Shown here: positions 27,059-34,006 of the stretch, piece after piece | Numbering within the stretch: the stretch's first letter is position 1 | How the letters are laid out: each line of letters opens with the position of its first letter | Assembly (NCBI RefSeq): GCF_000787855.1 | Contig: NZ_BBPQ01000069.1 | Location: forward strand, 1 to 45,633 | Length of the DNA stretch: 45,633 nt | Direction of reading: 5' to 3' | From: Streptacidiphilus anmyonensis | GTDB lineage: Bacteria > Actinomycetota > Actinomycetes > Streptomycetales > Streptomycetaceae | Program-made: the position numbers and the translations under genes | The notes under the pieces: generated by a model | What the model was told of the DNA's origin: nothing | What the model saw: only the letters and a program-made list of their open reading frames with translations | Databases searched by the model: none

Positions 27059-27835
27059 GTGACTTCGTGGATCGTGATTCAGGTTGGCGAGACCGGCACG
27101 GAGATCGAGGTCGTCCTCGATGCGGACGGTGGGTGCGGTGTCGGTGCTGTCCGCTTGTATGGACTGGTGACTGTCTATGGTGTGATCGCGCAGCTACCCG
27201 ACCCGGAGATCGTGCGGGCACGTTCGAAGGCGATGGCGATGCTGGACGCCACGCTGAGCCCGGAATGGCAATGGCGCTACTACTCGTACGACGCGCAGTG
27301 GGGACACTCCGAGGAACTGGCCTCCATGCGCGACGGAAGCGGCAACGACTACGCCGTCGTCTTCGGCGAGGCCGGGGTCTACGCCCAGGCGTGCGATCAC
27401 GAGTCGCCGATCAACGCATACCGCGTGTCGCCCCCGGAACCGTGGCCCGGACTCTTCGACGCACTCCCGGATGCCTTCCGCCACCTTGAGCGCGAGCCGG
27501 CATTCCTCGACCACAACGGTGTGCAGCGGGCCACCGTCTGCCTGTGGCGGGAGCGCACGGACTCCGTGTGGAGGTGCGGCGACATCGAGATCCCTGACAA
27601 GAACGAGGATGACGCCGACGGTGCCGAGTGGCTCTTCGAGCTGCTTCTGGAGGGCACCGCGGAGGCCTACGTCGAGTTCGCCGACGAGTACTACGAGATG
27701 GCGCCCGCCCTGGAGGCGGTTCAGCACGTCTACAACCTCAAGCCGCTGACGCAGGAGGTCGTCTCGGCCTTGAATCCGGTGGTGAAGCTTGAGGAACTTG
27801 CCGAGGACATCGCTCAAATCGGCTATCCCGTATAG
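27059..27835 (+). CDS. Hypothetical protein, acidic, unrecognised
   Basis: 258 aa from GTG 27059; the exact start is unsure (ATG 26984 and ATG 27236 are in frame, none with a good ribosome site). Visible features are an aromatic stretch QWRYYSYDAQWG, a hypothetical core with EAGVYAQACDHESPINAYR, and an acidic C-terminal half including KNEDDADGAEWLFELLLEGT and YVEFADEYYEM. The ending KLEELAEDIAQIGYPV looks like a natural helix terminus. Composition resembles small acidic immunity-type proteins of streptomycetes but there is no toxin next to it, so this is only a resemblance. Divergent from the HEAT gene. Confidence 0.6.
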   Translation: MTSWIVIQVGETGTEIEVVLDADGGCGVGAVRLYGLVTVYGVIAQLPDPEIVRARSKAMAMLDATLSPEWQWRYYSYDAQWGHSEELASMRDGSGNDYAVVFGEAGVYAQACDHESPINAYRVSPPEPWPGLFDALPDAFRHLEREPAFLDHNGVQRATVCLWRERTDSVWRCGDIEIPDKNEDDADGAEWLFELLLEGTAEAYVEFADEYYEMAPALEAVQHVYNLKPLTQEVVSALNPVVKLEELAEDIAQIGYPV

Positions 27836-27847
27836 CGCCGGGCGATG

Positions 27848-28123
27848 ATGCGAAGGAAGCGCCGCCGTGCCGATGCCGACGGACGGCCCGGGGATCGTCG
27901 ATTTCCAGCTCTCCCCGCGTGCTGTTCGTTCCAAGGGTGGCCTGAACTGAAGCTCGTGGTGGACTACGACCCGTCCGGATTCGCAATCGGGCAGGCAGGA
28001 TTCGTCCGCGCAAGGAGGGACGGCGGCCCGTCGCACGCCTTGCCGAAGCCGCGGCGTTTCCTGAAGGCGGACCTCGAGAAGGAGTTGTTGCAGGAGGTGG
28101 AGCAGCGGTCGGAGGGGGTGTGA
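27848..28123 (+). pseudogene. Possible gene remnant before the biosynthetic cluster
   Basis: One frame (27848-28123, 91 codons) ends in a plausible helical tail FLKADLEKELLQEVEQRSEGV, while a second frame starting at GTG 27867 with AAGGAAG upstream reads VPMPTDGPGIVDFQLSPRAV before stopping at 27950. The two could be the halves of one frameshifted gene, or both non-coding. I do not recognise either half. Confidence 0.3.
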
Positions 28124-28149
28124 CCTGGGCCCCAGGGGGAGGACGATCC

Positions 28150-28178
28150 TTTACAGAGAACCGTCCAATCGGTATTTT
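28150..28178 (+). promoter_or_regulatory. Promoter with embedded ARE-like operator, upstream of the hydroxylase
   Basis: TTTACA (28150-28155) and TATTTT (28173-28178) are 17 bp apart. The spacer holds AACCGTCCAATCGGTAT (28159-28175), which on the other strand reads ATACCGATTGGACGGTT and resembles the autoregulatory elements bound by GBL receptors. Same architecture as the promoter at 33690-33718. Confidence 0.55.
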
Positions 28179-28220
28179 TCGTCGCGGCCTAGCGGCGGCG
28201 TAAATCGGACGGGGGACCGG

Positions 28221-29804
28221 GTGGACGCGCAGGTAGTGGTCGTAGGGGGTGGGCCCGTCGGGCTGCTGGTGGCAGCCGAGTTGGCGGGCCGTGGGGTGGG
28301 CGTGCTGGTGTTGGAGAGTCGGGAGGCCGCGTCGGAGCGGCCGAAGGCGACCACGCTGCACGCGAGGACGGCGCAGTCGCTGGCCCGGCGTGGTTACCGG
28401 TTGGGTGAGCGGGGCCACGGCAGTGGCGGACCGGTGGGAGCGGAGTTCCACTTCGCCGGGATGCCGGGGCTGAACATCACCGTGCCGTCCACGGAGCCGG
28501 GCCCGATCGTCAAGATCGAGCAGTCGGAGGTCGAGCGGCTGTTCGCCGAACGGGCCCGCGCCACGGGCGTGCGGGTGTTGCGGGGGCATCAGGTGACGCG
28601 GGTCGTCCAGGAGGGCGACATGGTGCGGGTGGCCGCGCGCCGTGCGGACGGCAGCAGCGCGACGTTCACCAGCGGGTACCTGGTCGGCGCGGACGGCGCC
28701 CGGAGCACCGTGCGCGAGCAGCAGCGCATCGAGTCGGACACCTGGGATGCGACGGTCTCCGCCCTGATGGGCCGGGTGCGCCTGCGTGACCCGGGGGCGG
28801 TGCTGCCGGGCTGGCACCGCACGGCGCGCGGCTGGGTCGCGGTCAAGGACCTGTTGGACGGGCGGGTGCACCTGCGCACGCTGAGCGACAGACCCTGCGG
28901 CGGGGACCGCCACACACCGCCGACCGTCGAGGAGTTGAGCCAGGAGGTGTCCTGGATCACGGGCCGCGAGGTCGCCATGGAGGAGCCGCAGTGGCTCAGC
29001 AGGTTCAGCGACTTCTCCCGGCTGGTCCGGACCTACCGCGCGGGTCGGGTCTTCCTCGCCGGGGACGCCGCGCACGTCCACTTCCCGATCGGTGGACAGG
29101 GACTGAGCACCGGTCTGCTGGACGCCGTCAATCTCGGTTGGAAGCTCGCCCACGCGGTGCAGGACACCGCCGGGCCGGGGCTGCTGGACAGCTACGACGA
29201 GGAGAGACGGCCGGCCGCGCGGCGGGTGATCGACAACACCCAGGCGCAGGTAGCGCTGATGCGGGTCGACCCGGCGCTCGCCCCGTTGCAGGAGCTGCTC
29301 GGGGGGATGCTGGCGTCGGGGACGGGGAGCGAGTACCTGGGGCCGTTGATCAGCGCGCAGGACACGGTCCTGCCCGGCCGGCTCCCGGGCGGTGCCGGAT
29401 CCCCCTGGGAGGGACGGTTCCTGGAGAACATCGCGCTGGTCACCGAGGACGGCCCGACGGAGGTCATCGACCTGCTGCAGGAGGGCCGCTTCCTGCTGTT
29501 GCTCGCCGGGGGAGGCGACGCGGCGGAGCGGTACGTGCGCGAGGCGGGCCCGTGGGCCCGCGAGCTGCGCGTGGTGCGGGTGCCCGCCTCAGGGCCGGAG
29601 GCGGGGCCGGGGCCGGGTCAGGAGCCGGGTCAGGAGCTGGGGGCGGCGGCGTCGGGCGAGGGCCTCCCGTGTGAGTCGCTGCTGGTCCGCCCCGACGGTT
29701 ACATCGCCTGGGAGCCGGGGGCCGGCTGCCTCCGGGAGGCGCTGTCGGTCTACCTCGGCGCCGCACGCCATCCGGTCGAGCCGGAGCCCGCGGGTTACCG
29801 CTGA
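28221..29804 (+). CDS. FAD-dependent aromatic hydroxylase (polyketide tailoring)
   Basis: 527-aa class A flavoprotein monooxygenase of the phenol-hydroxylase/RdmE-PgaE group, which uses NADPH and O2 to hydroxylate aromatic polyketides. The Rossmann motif GGGPVG starts near residue 9; DGARSTVRE carries the DG motif; FLAGDAAHVHFPIGGQGLSTG (quoted as GDAAHVHFPIGGQG) is the GD flavin-binding motif. The C-terminal thioredoxin-like domain is present and interrupted by a Gly/Pro/Gln repeat (GPGPGQEPGQELG). GTG 28221 has GGGGGA just upstream. First gene of the cluster; its last 10 bases overlap the 3' end of the convergent receptor gene. Substrate would be an intermediate of the PKS to the right. Confidence 0.9.
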   Translation: MDAQVVVVGGGPVGLLVAAELAGRGVGVLVLESREAASERPKATTLHARTAQSLARRGYRLGERGHGSGGPVGAEFHFAGMPGLNITVPSTEPGPIVKIEQSEVERLFAERARATGVRVLRGHQVTRVVQEGDMVRVAARRADGSSATFTSGYLVGADGARSTVREQQRIESDTWDATVSALMGRVRLRDPGAVLPGWHRTARGWVAVKDLLDGRVHLRTLSDRPCGGDRHTPPTVEELSQEVSWITGREVAMEEPQWLSRFSDFSRLVRTYRAGRVFLAGDAAHVHFPIGGQGLSTGLLDAVNLGWKLAHAVQDTAGPGLLDSYDEERRPAARRVIDNTQAQVALMRVDPALAPLQELLGGMLASGTGSEYLGPLISAQDTVLPGRLPGGAGSPWEGRFLENIALVTEDGPTEVIDLLQEGRFLLLLAGGGDAAERYVREAGPWARELRVVRVPASGPEAGPGPGQEPGQELGAAASGEGLPCESLLVRPDGYIAWEPGAGCLREALSVYLGAARHPVEPEPAGYR

Positions 29805-30469
29805 CCGGCGGTGCTCGGGGTCAACTCCTCCTCGGTCTCCGCGAGTTCCTCGAAGACGTCCTGGCCGCGGTGCGGGGACAGGTCGAGGGTCGCGACCACC
29901 GAGGGCACCACGACGCTGGGCAGCAGGTGAAGCAGCAGCGCCCGCATCCGGTGCGGCAGATCGCGGTAACCGGTGACGGCCTGGGACATCGCCTGGACGC
30001 CCGCGAAGCTCCCCACCATGACCTCGGCGGTCTCGTCCAGCACCACGTGCGGCAGCAGTTCGCTCTGGGCCCGGGCCTGCTCCAGCAGGCCCGTCACCAC
30101 CGTCGTCCAGCGCAGGAACGGACCGCTGCGGTCGAGTTCGTGGGCCAGCTGGTCGAGCGAGAGCCGCACGCCGGCGCGGACCATCGGATCGCTCTGCAGC
30201 CGGTAGGCGTGGAGCATGGCCACGTCCACGAGCTCCTGCGACTTGGACGTCCGCGGGGGGACCGTCATGGCCTGGTCCTGCTCGGCCAGGACGCCCTGGG
30301 CCAGCTCCTCCTTGGAGGAGAAGTGGAAGTAGAGCGCGCCCTTGGTCACGCCCGCAGCCTCCAGGATCTCCGCGATCGTGGCCGCCTGGTAGCCGCGTTC
30401 CTCGAAGACCCTGGCCGCGGCGGACAGGATCGCCCGGCGCGTACGGATCGCTCGGTCCTGCTTTGCCAC
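29795..30469 (-). CDS. Gamma-butyrolactone receptor-type TetR regulator (first copy)
   Basis: 224-aa TetR of the ArpA/ScbR/JadR3 family. Diagnostic N-terminus AKQDRAIRTRRAILSAAARVFEERGY followed by the HTH TIAEILEAAGVTKGALYFHFSSKEELA (in two parts: ATIAEILEAAGVTKGALYFHF, SSKEELAQGVL). Conserved W and MVRAGVRLSLDQ of the ligand domain are present (W near the middle, FLRWTTVVTGLL). GTG 30469 follows AAGGAGA; the open frame extends upstream without family similarity. Position beside an AfsA homologue and divergent from an NmrA-like gene is the classic signalling layout. Probably binds ARE sites in this cluster until a butyrolactone releases it. Whether this or the second copy is the true ligand receptor is undecided; the longer, better-conserved ligand domain favours this one. 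Confidence 0.9.
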   Translation of the reverse strand: MAKQDRAIRTRRAILSAAARVFEERGYQAATIAEILEAAGVTKGALYFHFSSKEELAQGVLAEQDQAMTVPPRTSKSQELVDVAMLHAYRLQSDPMVRAGVRLSLDQLAHELDRSGPFLRWTTVVTGLLEQARAQSELLPHVVLDETAEVMVGSFAGVQAMSQAVTGYRDLPHRMRALLLHLLPSVVVPSVVATLDLSPHRGQDVFEELAETEEELTPSTAGQR

Positions 30470-30514
30470 GTCGGTCTCCTTCGGGTGGGGTGGCACCGAG
30501 GCGGTCGTCCCAAA

Positions 30515-30541
30515 AAAAACCGCCAAGCCTGTATATTACAG
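30515..30541. promoter_or_regulatory. Candidate ARE and AT-rich palindrome between scbR-type and NmrA genes
   Basis: AAACCGCCAAGCCTGTATA is a weak ARE-like sequence and runs into CTGTATATTACAG (30529-30541), a palindrome with 5-nt arms that supplies -10-like boxes on both strands (TATATT / TAATAT). It lies in the 143-bp divergent gap, as expected for receptor autoregulation. Confidence 0.45.
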
Positions 30542-30612
30542 CCTCGTGGGGACCGTTTCGGCTGCGTTTCGCAACTGATGGTTCCCGAACCGCCGATGCG
30601 GAGGGGGCGTCG

Positions 30613-31485
30613 ATGATTCTGGTGACGGGGGCGACCGGGACGGTCGGGCGCGAGCTGGTCCGCTGCCTGCCGGCGGACGTGCCGCTGCGGCTGATGACCC
30701 GGGACCCGTCCCGGGTGGGCGACGTGCCCGCGGAGGCCGAGGTGGTCGGCGGGGACTACGCCGATCCGGACTCGCTCGCCCGCGCCCTGCGCGGTGTGCG
30801 GGGGGCCTTCCTGGTGACCTCCCGGCCGGGCAGCGAGGACGACGCCGCGTTCCTGTCGGCCGCGCGGGCGGCCGGCGTGGCCCGGATCGTCAAGCTCTCC
30901 GCCGCCGCGGTGGCCGACCCAGGAGCCGACGACCTGATCACCCGGGTGCAGCGGGACAACGAACGGCTGCTGCGCGAGTCCGGGATCGCCTGGACGCTGC
31001 TGCGGCCCCGCGCCTTCATGTCCAACCGTCTGTCGTGGGCGGCCTCGGTGCGCGCGGAGGGTGTCGTGCGCGCCCTGCTCGGCGACGCCCCCAACGCCTC
31101 GGTGGACCCCCGCGACATCGCGGCGGTCGCGGCGCGGGCCCTGACCGAGGAGGGGCACGAGGGTCGGGTGCACGCGCTGACCGGACCGGAGGCGCTGAGC
31201 GCGGTGGAGCAGACGGCGCAGCTCGCCGAAGTCCTCGGCGTGCCGCTGCGGTTCGAGGAGCTCGGCTGGGACGAGGCCCGCGCGCAGCTGCTCCGCCGGT
31301 ACCCGGCCCGCGTGGCGGAGGCCCTGCTGAGCAGCGCGCGTCGGCAGGCCGAAGGGGCCAAGGCCCGGGTGGAGCAGACCGTCCAGGAGATCACCGGCCG
31401 CCCGGCGCGGAGTTTCCGCACCTGGGCCGGTGATCACGCGGGGGCGTTCGCCCCGGCGGCGGCGGAAGTCACCGCAGAGGCCTGA
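30613..31485 (+). CDS. NmrA-like NAD(P)-dependent reductase
   Basis: 290-aa atypical SDR of the NmrA/quinone-oxidoreductase-like group: N-terminal GATGTVG nucleotide-binding loop (residues 6-12), DYADPDSLARALRGVRGAF, and RPRAFMSN after the central strand. The SDR catalytic Tyr-x3-Lys is not evident, as is usual for NmrA-type proteins, which may sense redox cofactors instead. ATG 30613 follows GGAGGGGG. Between the receptor and AfsA genes, it may reduce a butyrolactone intermediate (as JadW2/ScbB-type reductases do) or tailor the polyketide. ScbB proteins are classical reductases, so this assignment is inference. Confidence 0.8.
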   Translation: MILVTGATGTVGRELVRCLPADVPLRLMTRDPSRVGDVPAEAEVVGGDYADPDSLARALRGVRGAFLVTSRPGSEDDAAFLSAARAAGVARIVKLSAAAVADPGADDLITRVQRDNERLLRESGIAWTLLRPRAFMSNRLSWAASVRAEGVVRALLGDAPNASVDPRDIAAVAARALTEEGHEGRVHALTGPEALSAVEQTAQLAEVLGVPLRFEELGWDEARAQLLRRYPARVAEALLSSARRQAEGAKARVEQTVQEITGRPARSFRTWAGDHAGAFAPAAAEVTAEA

Positions 31486-31496
31486 GCAGGCGGGTT

Positions 31497-31740
31497 GAGC
31501 GCCGAGCGCCGAGCGCCAAGCGCCGAGCGCCGAGCGCCGAGCACTGAGCACTGAGCGCTGAGCGGTGCCCGCTGTGACCTCACTGCCGGGCGCTCACCGC
31601 TGGCCGCTGACCGCCGCTCACCGCAGACCGCTGGCCGCTCATCGCTGGCCGCCGCTAGCCGCCGACCGGCTGACCGCCGCTGGCCGCTGACCGCCGCTCA
31701 CCGCCGAGCGCCGACCGCTCGCCGCCGACCGCGTCGCGGT
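31497..31740. repeat. Heptanucleotide minisatellite in the NmrA/afsA convergent gap
   Basis: Ten uninterrupted heptads, GAGCGCC and variants (AAGCGCC, GAGCACT, GAGCGCT, GAGCGGT), fill 31497-31566. From about 31590 to 31730 a second, degenerate array of seven-base units (CCGCTGG, CCGCTGA, CCGCCGC) has largely complementary composition. The whole 263-bp gap is repeat; no gene is visible. It could fold into a long imperfect hairpin and end both transcripts. Confidence 0.85.
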
Positions 31741-31748
31741 GCGTTCGC

Positions 31749-32747
31749 TCAGCGGGCGTCGGGTGCGGCCACGACCGTGGTGCTGAACACCGTCGCGCCG
31801 TCCTGGTGGCCGGTGACGAGCACCTGCTCGTAGCCGGCCGGGCTCGGCGCGAGGCGTTCCGCCTCGATCAGGCAGGGGGCGTCCAGCTCGGCGTACCGGT
31901 GGAAGCGGCTGGTCATCCCGAGCGGCAGGAACTCGCGGCGGCCGAGGACGGAGGCCGTCGCCTGGCGGGCGGCCTCGACCAGGACCATGCCCGGGACGTG
32001 GTCGACCGGGTGGTCGAAGAGCACGGGGTGCCGCGTGTCGACCCGCAGTTGCCAGCGGGTCTCCTCGCCGATGGGCGTCAGCACGACGTCGCGGCTGGAC
32101 AGGCGGCCGACGTACTGGGGTGCGACCGGGGCGGTGAGCGGCAGTCGGCGGCTGGCGCCGCTCAGGCCGCGCTCCCCGCGCAGCCGCCGGTAGACGGCCG
32201 CGGAGGTGCAGGCGAAGGAGCCGCTGCCGGAGGCGGCCGGCTCTCCGTCGCGCAGGAGCCGCAGCTCCATCTGTATGCCCGTCAGCTTCCCGTTGCGCCA
32301 CTGCGGTTCGCAGGCCGCCTCGATGTCGAGCGTGGCCGGCGTGGCCTCGGTGCGCAGCCGGTCGGGGAGGACGGTGAAGTCGAGGTCCCACATCACGAAG
32401 GCGTGCCCGAGCGGGACGTCGAACTCGGCGTGGGCGAGCAGGGTGCCCGCCTGCCGGATCGTCTCCGCGACCAGCAGCGGGTCGTGGTGGTCGCCGACGG
32501 AGTGGAAGAAGCTGTGCCCCCGGGGCCATTGGGCGGTCACACCGAAGGACTGACCGTCCTTGCCGCGTCGCCAGTCGGTGAGCATGACCTCGGCGACCGC
32601 GGCGCGGTGGACGAACTCCCTTGGCACGGTGGTGGTCAGGGAGGGAAAGCGGAAGAGCGGCGGTGCGCTCGGCAGGGAGCGGCCTGCGAGGTGTGCGGGC
32701 AGTGCGTGCGCGCCGGTGGACTCGGTGCGGAAAGTGCCGACAGCCAT
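31749..32747 (-). CDS. AfsA/ScbA-family gamma-butyrolactone synthase
   Basis: 332-aa A-factor biosynthesis protein with two hot-dog-like AfsA repeats (about residues 35-165 and 190-320). It condenses a beta-ketoacyl-ACP with dihydroxyacetone phosphate, the first step to GBL autoregulators. Recognised by TTTVPREFVHRAAVAEVMLTDW, DPLLVAETIRQAGTLLAHAEF and HVPGMVLVEAARQATASVLG in the second repeat. ATG 32747 is chosen from similarity (MAVGTFRTE); the upstream in-frame codons are unsupported. Divergent from the second receptor gene across a 269-bp gap with two ARE-like dyads. It makes the signal for the receptors at 29795 and 33017. Confidence 0.92.
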   Translation of the reverse strand: MAVGTFRTESTGAHALPAHLAGRSLPSAPPLFRFPSLTTTVPREFVHRAAVAEVMLTDWRRGKDGQSFGVTAQWPRGHSFFHSVGDHHDPLLVAETIRQAGTLLAHAEFDVPLGHAFVMWDLDFTVLPDRLRTEATPATLDIEAACEPQWRNGKLTGIQMELRLLRDGEPAASGSGSFACTSAAVYRRLRGERGLSGASRRLPLTAPVAPQYVGRLSSRDVVLTPIGEETRWQLRVDTRHPVLFDHPVDHVPGMVLVEAARQATASVLGRREFLPLGMTSRFHRYAELDAPCLIEAERLAPSPAGYEQVLVTGHQDGATVFSTTVVAAPDAR

Positions 32748-32808
32748 GGTTCCCCCAAACGATGACGTGACGGAGCCAGCGGTGCTGGTGCCCCCGTTCG
32801 ACGACAAA

Positions 32809-32828
32809 GATACCTACCAACCGGTTTC
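32809..32828. promoter_or_regulatory. Candidate ARE upstream of the afsA-type gene
   Basis: GATACC (32809-32814) and GGTTTC (32823-32828) form a dyad with one mismatch around an 8-bp spacer, with an inner AACCGGTT palindrome. Spacing and sequence match published AREs bound by ArpA/ScbR-type receptors. 62 bp from the AfsA start codon. Confidence 0.65.
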
Positions 32829-32914
32829 GTTTCCACCCCCTTGAGGAGAGCGCGCCAAACCCGAAACCGGAATCTTGCGCCTCCGTCTGGCCTGACGCCC
32901 CGAAGCGGGCCATA

Positions 32915-32942
32915 CTAAACCGCATAGTTGGTTTTGTAGGCT
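32915..32942. promoter_or_regulatory. Candidate ARE at the promoter of the second receptor gene
   Basis: AAACC (32917-32921) and GGTTT (32930-32934) are a perfect dyad with an 8-bp spacer, extended to CTAAACC/GGTTTTG with one mismatch. A -10-like TAGGCT follows at 32937-32942. 75 bp upstream of the GTG start at 33017, so autoregulation is likely. Confidence 0.7.
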
Positions 32943-33016
32943 GAACTGCCTGCGGGCACGCGTCGAGGGTCGGCTGACCGCCGCCGCGCGCCCCGGGCCG
33001 ATACGGGAGGCGATGG

Positions 33017-33640
33017 GTGACCAAGCAGGAGAGGGCGGTCCGGACGAGGCGGTCCTTGATCCGAGCCGCTGCGGAGGTGTTCGTCGAGCAGGGCTTCGCG
33101 TCGGCGTCGCTCCAGGTCATCAGCAAGAGGGCCGGCGTCAGCACGGGGGCTCTGCACTTCCACTACCCCACCAAGGAGTCGCTGGCGCAGGCTGTCCAGG
33201 ACGAGGCGGCCCGGCTGCTGGCCGTCATCGCCGAGGGGCGCGCGAGGGCGGAGCCGCGCGCGCTGCAGGATCTGGTCGACGCGACGTATCGGCTGGTCAG
33301 CGGCCTGGCGGACGATGTCGTACTGCGCGCCGGCTTCGAGTTGGGTGTCACCGTGCGACGCGACGCGGGGGCGGACCTGTGGCAGGCGTGGCAGCGCTGC
33401 GTCGAGGGCGCGCTGCGCCGGGTGGTCGCGCAGGGGGAGCTGGCCGAAGGGGTCTCCGCGGACGGGGCGGCCGCCTGCATCGTGGCCGCGACGGTGGGCT
33501 TCGAGGTGCTCGGCGGCCGGGACAGGGCCTGGTTGTCGGAGGGGCGGGTCGCCGCCCTGTGGCGCCTGCTGCTGCCCGGCCTGGCGGACGGCGGGGCCTT
33601 GGAGAAGGTCAGCCCGCGGCCGACCTGCGCCGCCTGCTGA
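33017..33640 (+). CDS. Gamma-butyrolactone receptor-type TetR regulator (second copy)
   Basis: 207-aa TetR of the ArpA/ScbR family, starting TKQERAVRTRRSLIRAAAEVF with the HTH ISKRAGVSTGALHFHYPTKE (GALHFH is shared with receptor and pseudo-receptor members). The C-terminal ligand domain is more diverged than in the 29795 copy. GTG 33017 has GGGAGG at 33005-33010. Located between the afsA-type gene and the response regulator, as JadR2/ScbR2-type pseudo-receptors are, so it may answer to the end product or to other signals. Predicted targets are the dyads at 32809-32828, 32917-32934 and 33695-33712. Confidence 0.9.
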   Translation: MTKQERAVRTRRSLIRAAAEVFVEQGFASASLQVISKRAGVSTGALHFHYPTKESLAQAVQDEAARLLAVIAEGRARAEPRALQDLVDATYRLVSGLADDVVLRAGFELGVTVRRDAGADLWQAWQRCVEGALRRVVAQGELAEGVSADGAAACIVAATVGFEVLGGRDRAWLSEGRVAALWRLLLPGLADGGALEKVSPRPTCAAC

Positions 33641-33689
33641 GAGAGCGGATGGGGACGGTGAGACCTGCCTCTGCATGGTCCGAGTCACG

Positions 33690-33718
33690 TTGACAAACCG
33701 ACTGGACCGTTTTTTAAT
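33690..33718 (+). promoter_or_regulatory. Near-consensus promoter with ARE in its spacer, upstream of the response regulator
   Basis: TTGACA (33690-33695), 17 bp, TTTAAT (33713-33718). The spacer is filled by ACAAACCGACTGGACCGTTT, a typical ARE-like dyad (AAAC...GTTT with CCGAC/GGACC inside). A bound receptor would block polymerase directly. The start codon is about 280 bp downstream, so the transcript has a long leader; 33880-33925 holds two further hairpins (CCGCC-TTTC-GGCGG and GAGAGCTCTC). Confidence 0.7.
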
Positions 33719-34006
33719 CGATCTGGCCTCCTGCGATGTCGGGCCCGGCGGCGATGGCGCCGCCAGGCCCCGCGGGACGACGTCACGGCCGGCGCGGCGC
33801 GTGGGCGTCCCGGAGACGAGCAGGGGCGGACGGGGGAATGTCGTGTGCAGTAGGAAAGACGTGTCCACGCCGTGGAGACCGCCTTTCGGCGGAAAGCCGG
33901 CGGTGATTTCCGAGAGAGAGCTCTCCCCTCCGCTCGTGCGGGCCTGTCCGTGCCGTGTCCGACCGACGGGAACACGGTCCTGGAATCTGGGCGAGAGTGA
34001 GTCCAC

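Noticed and set aside
31497-31740. Gene in the NmrA/afsA gap
   Set aside because: Seven-base periodicity excludes a repeat-coded protein, and no frame has a ribosome site.
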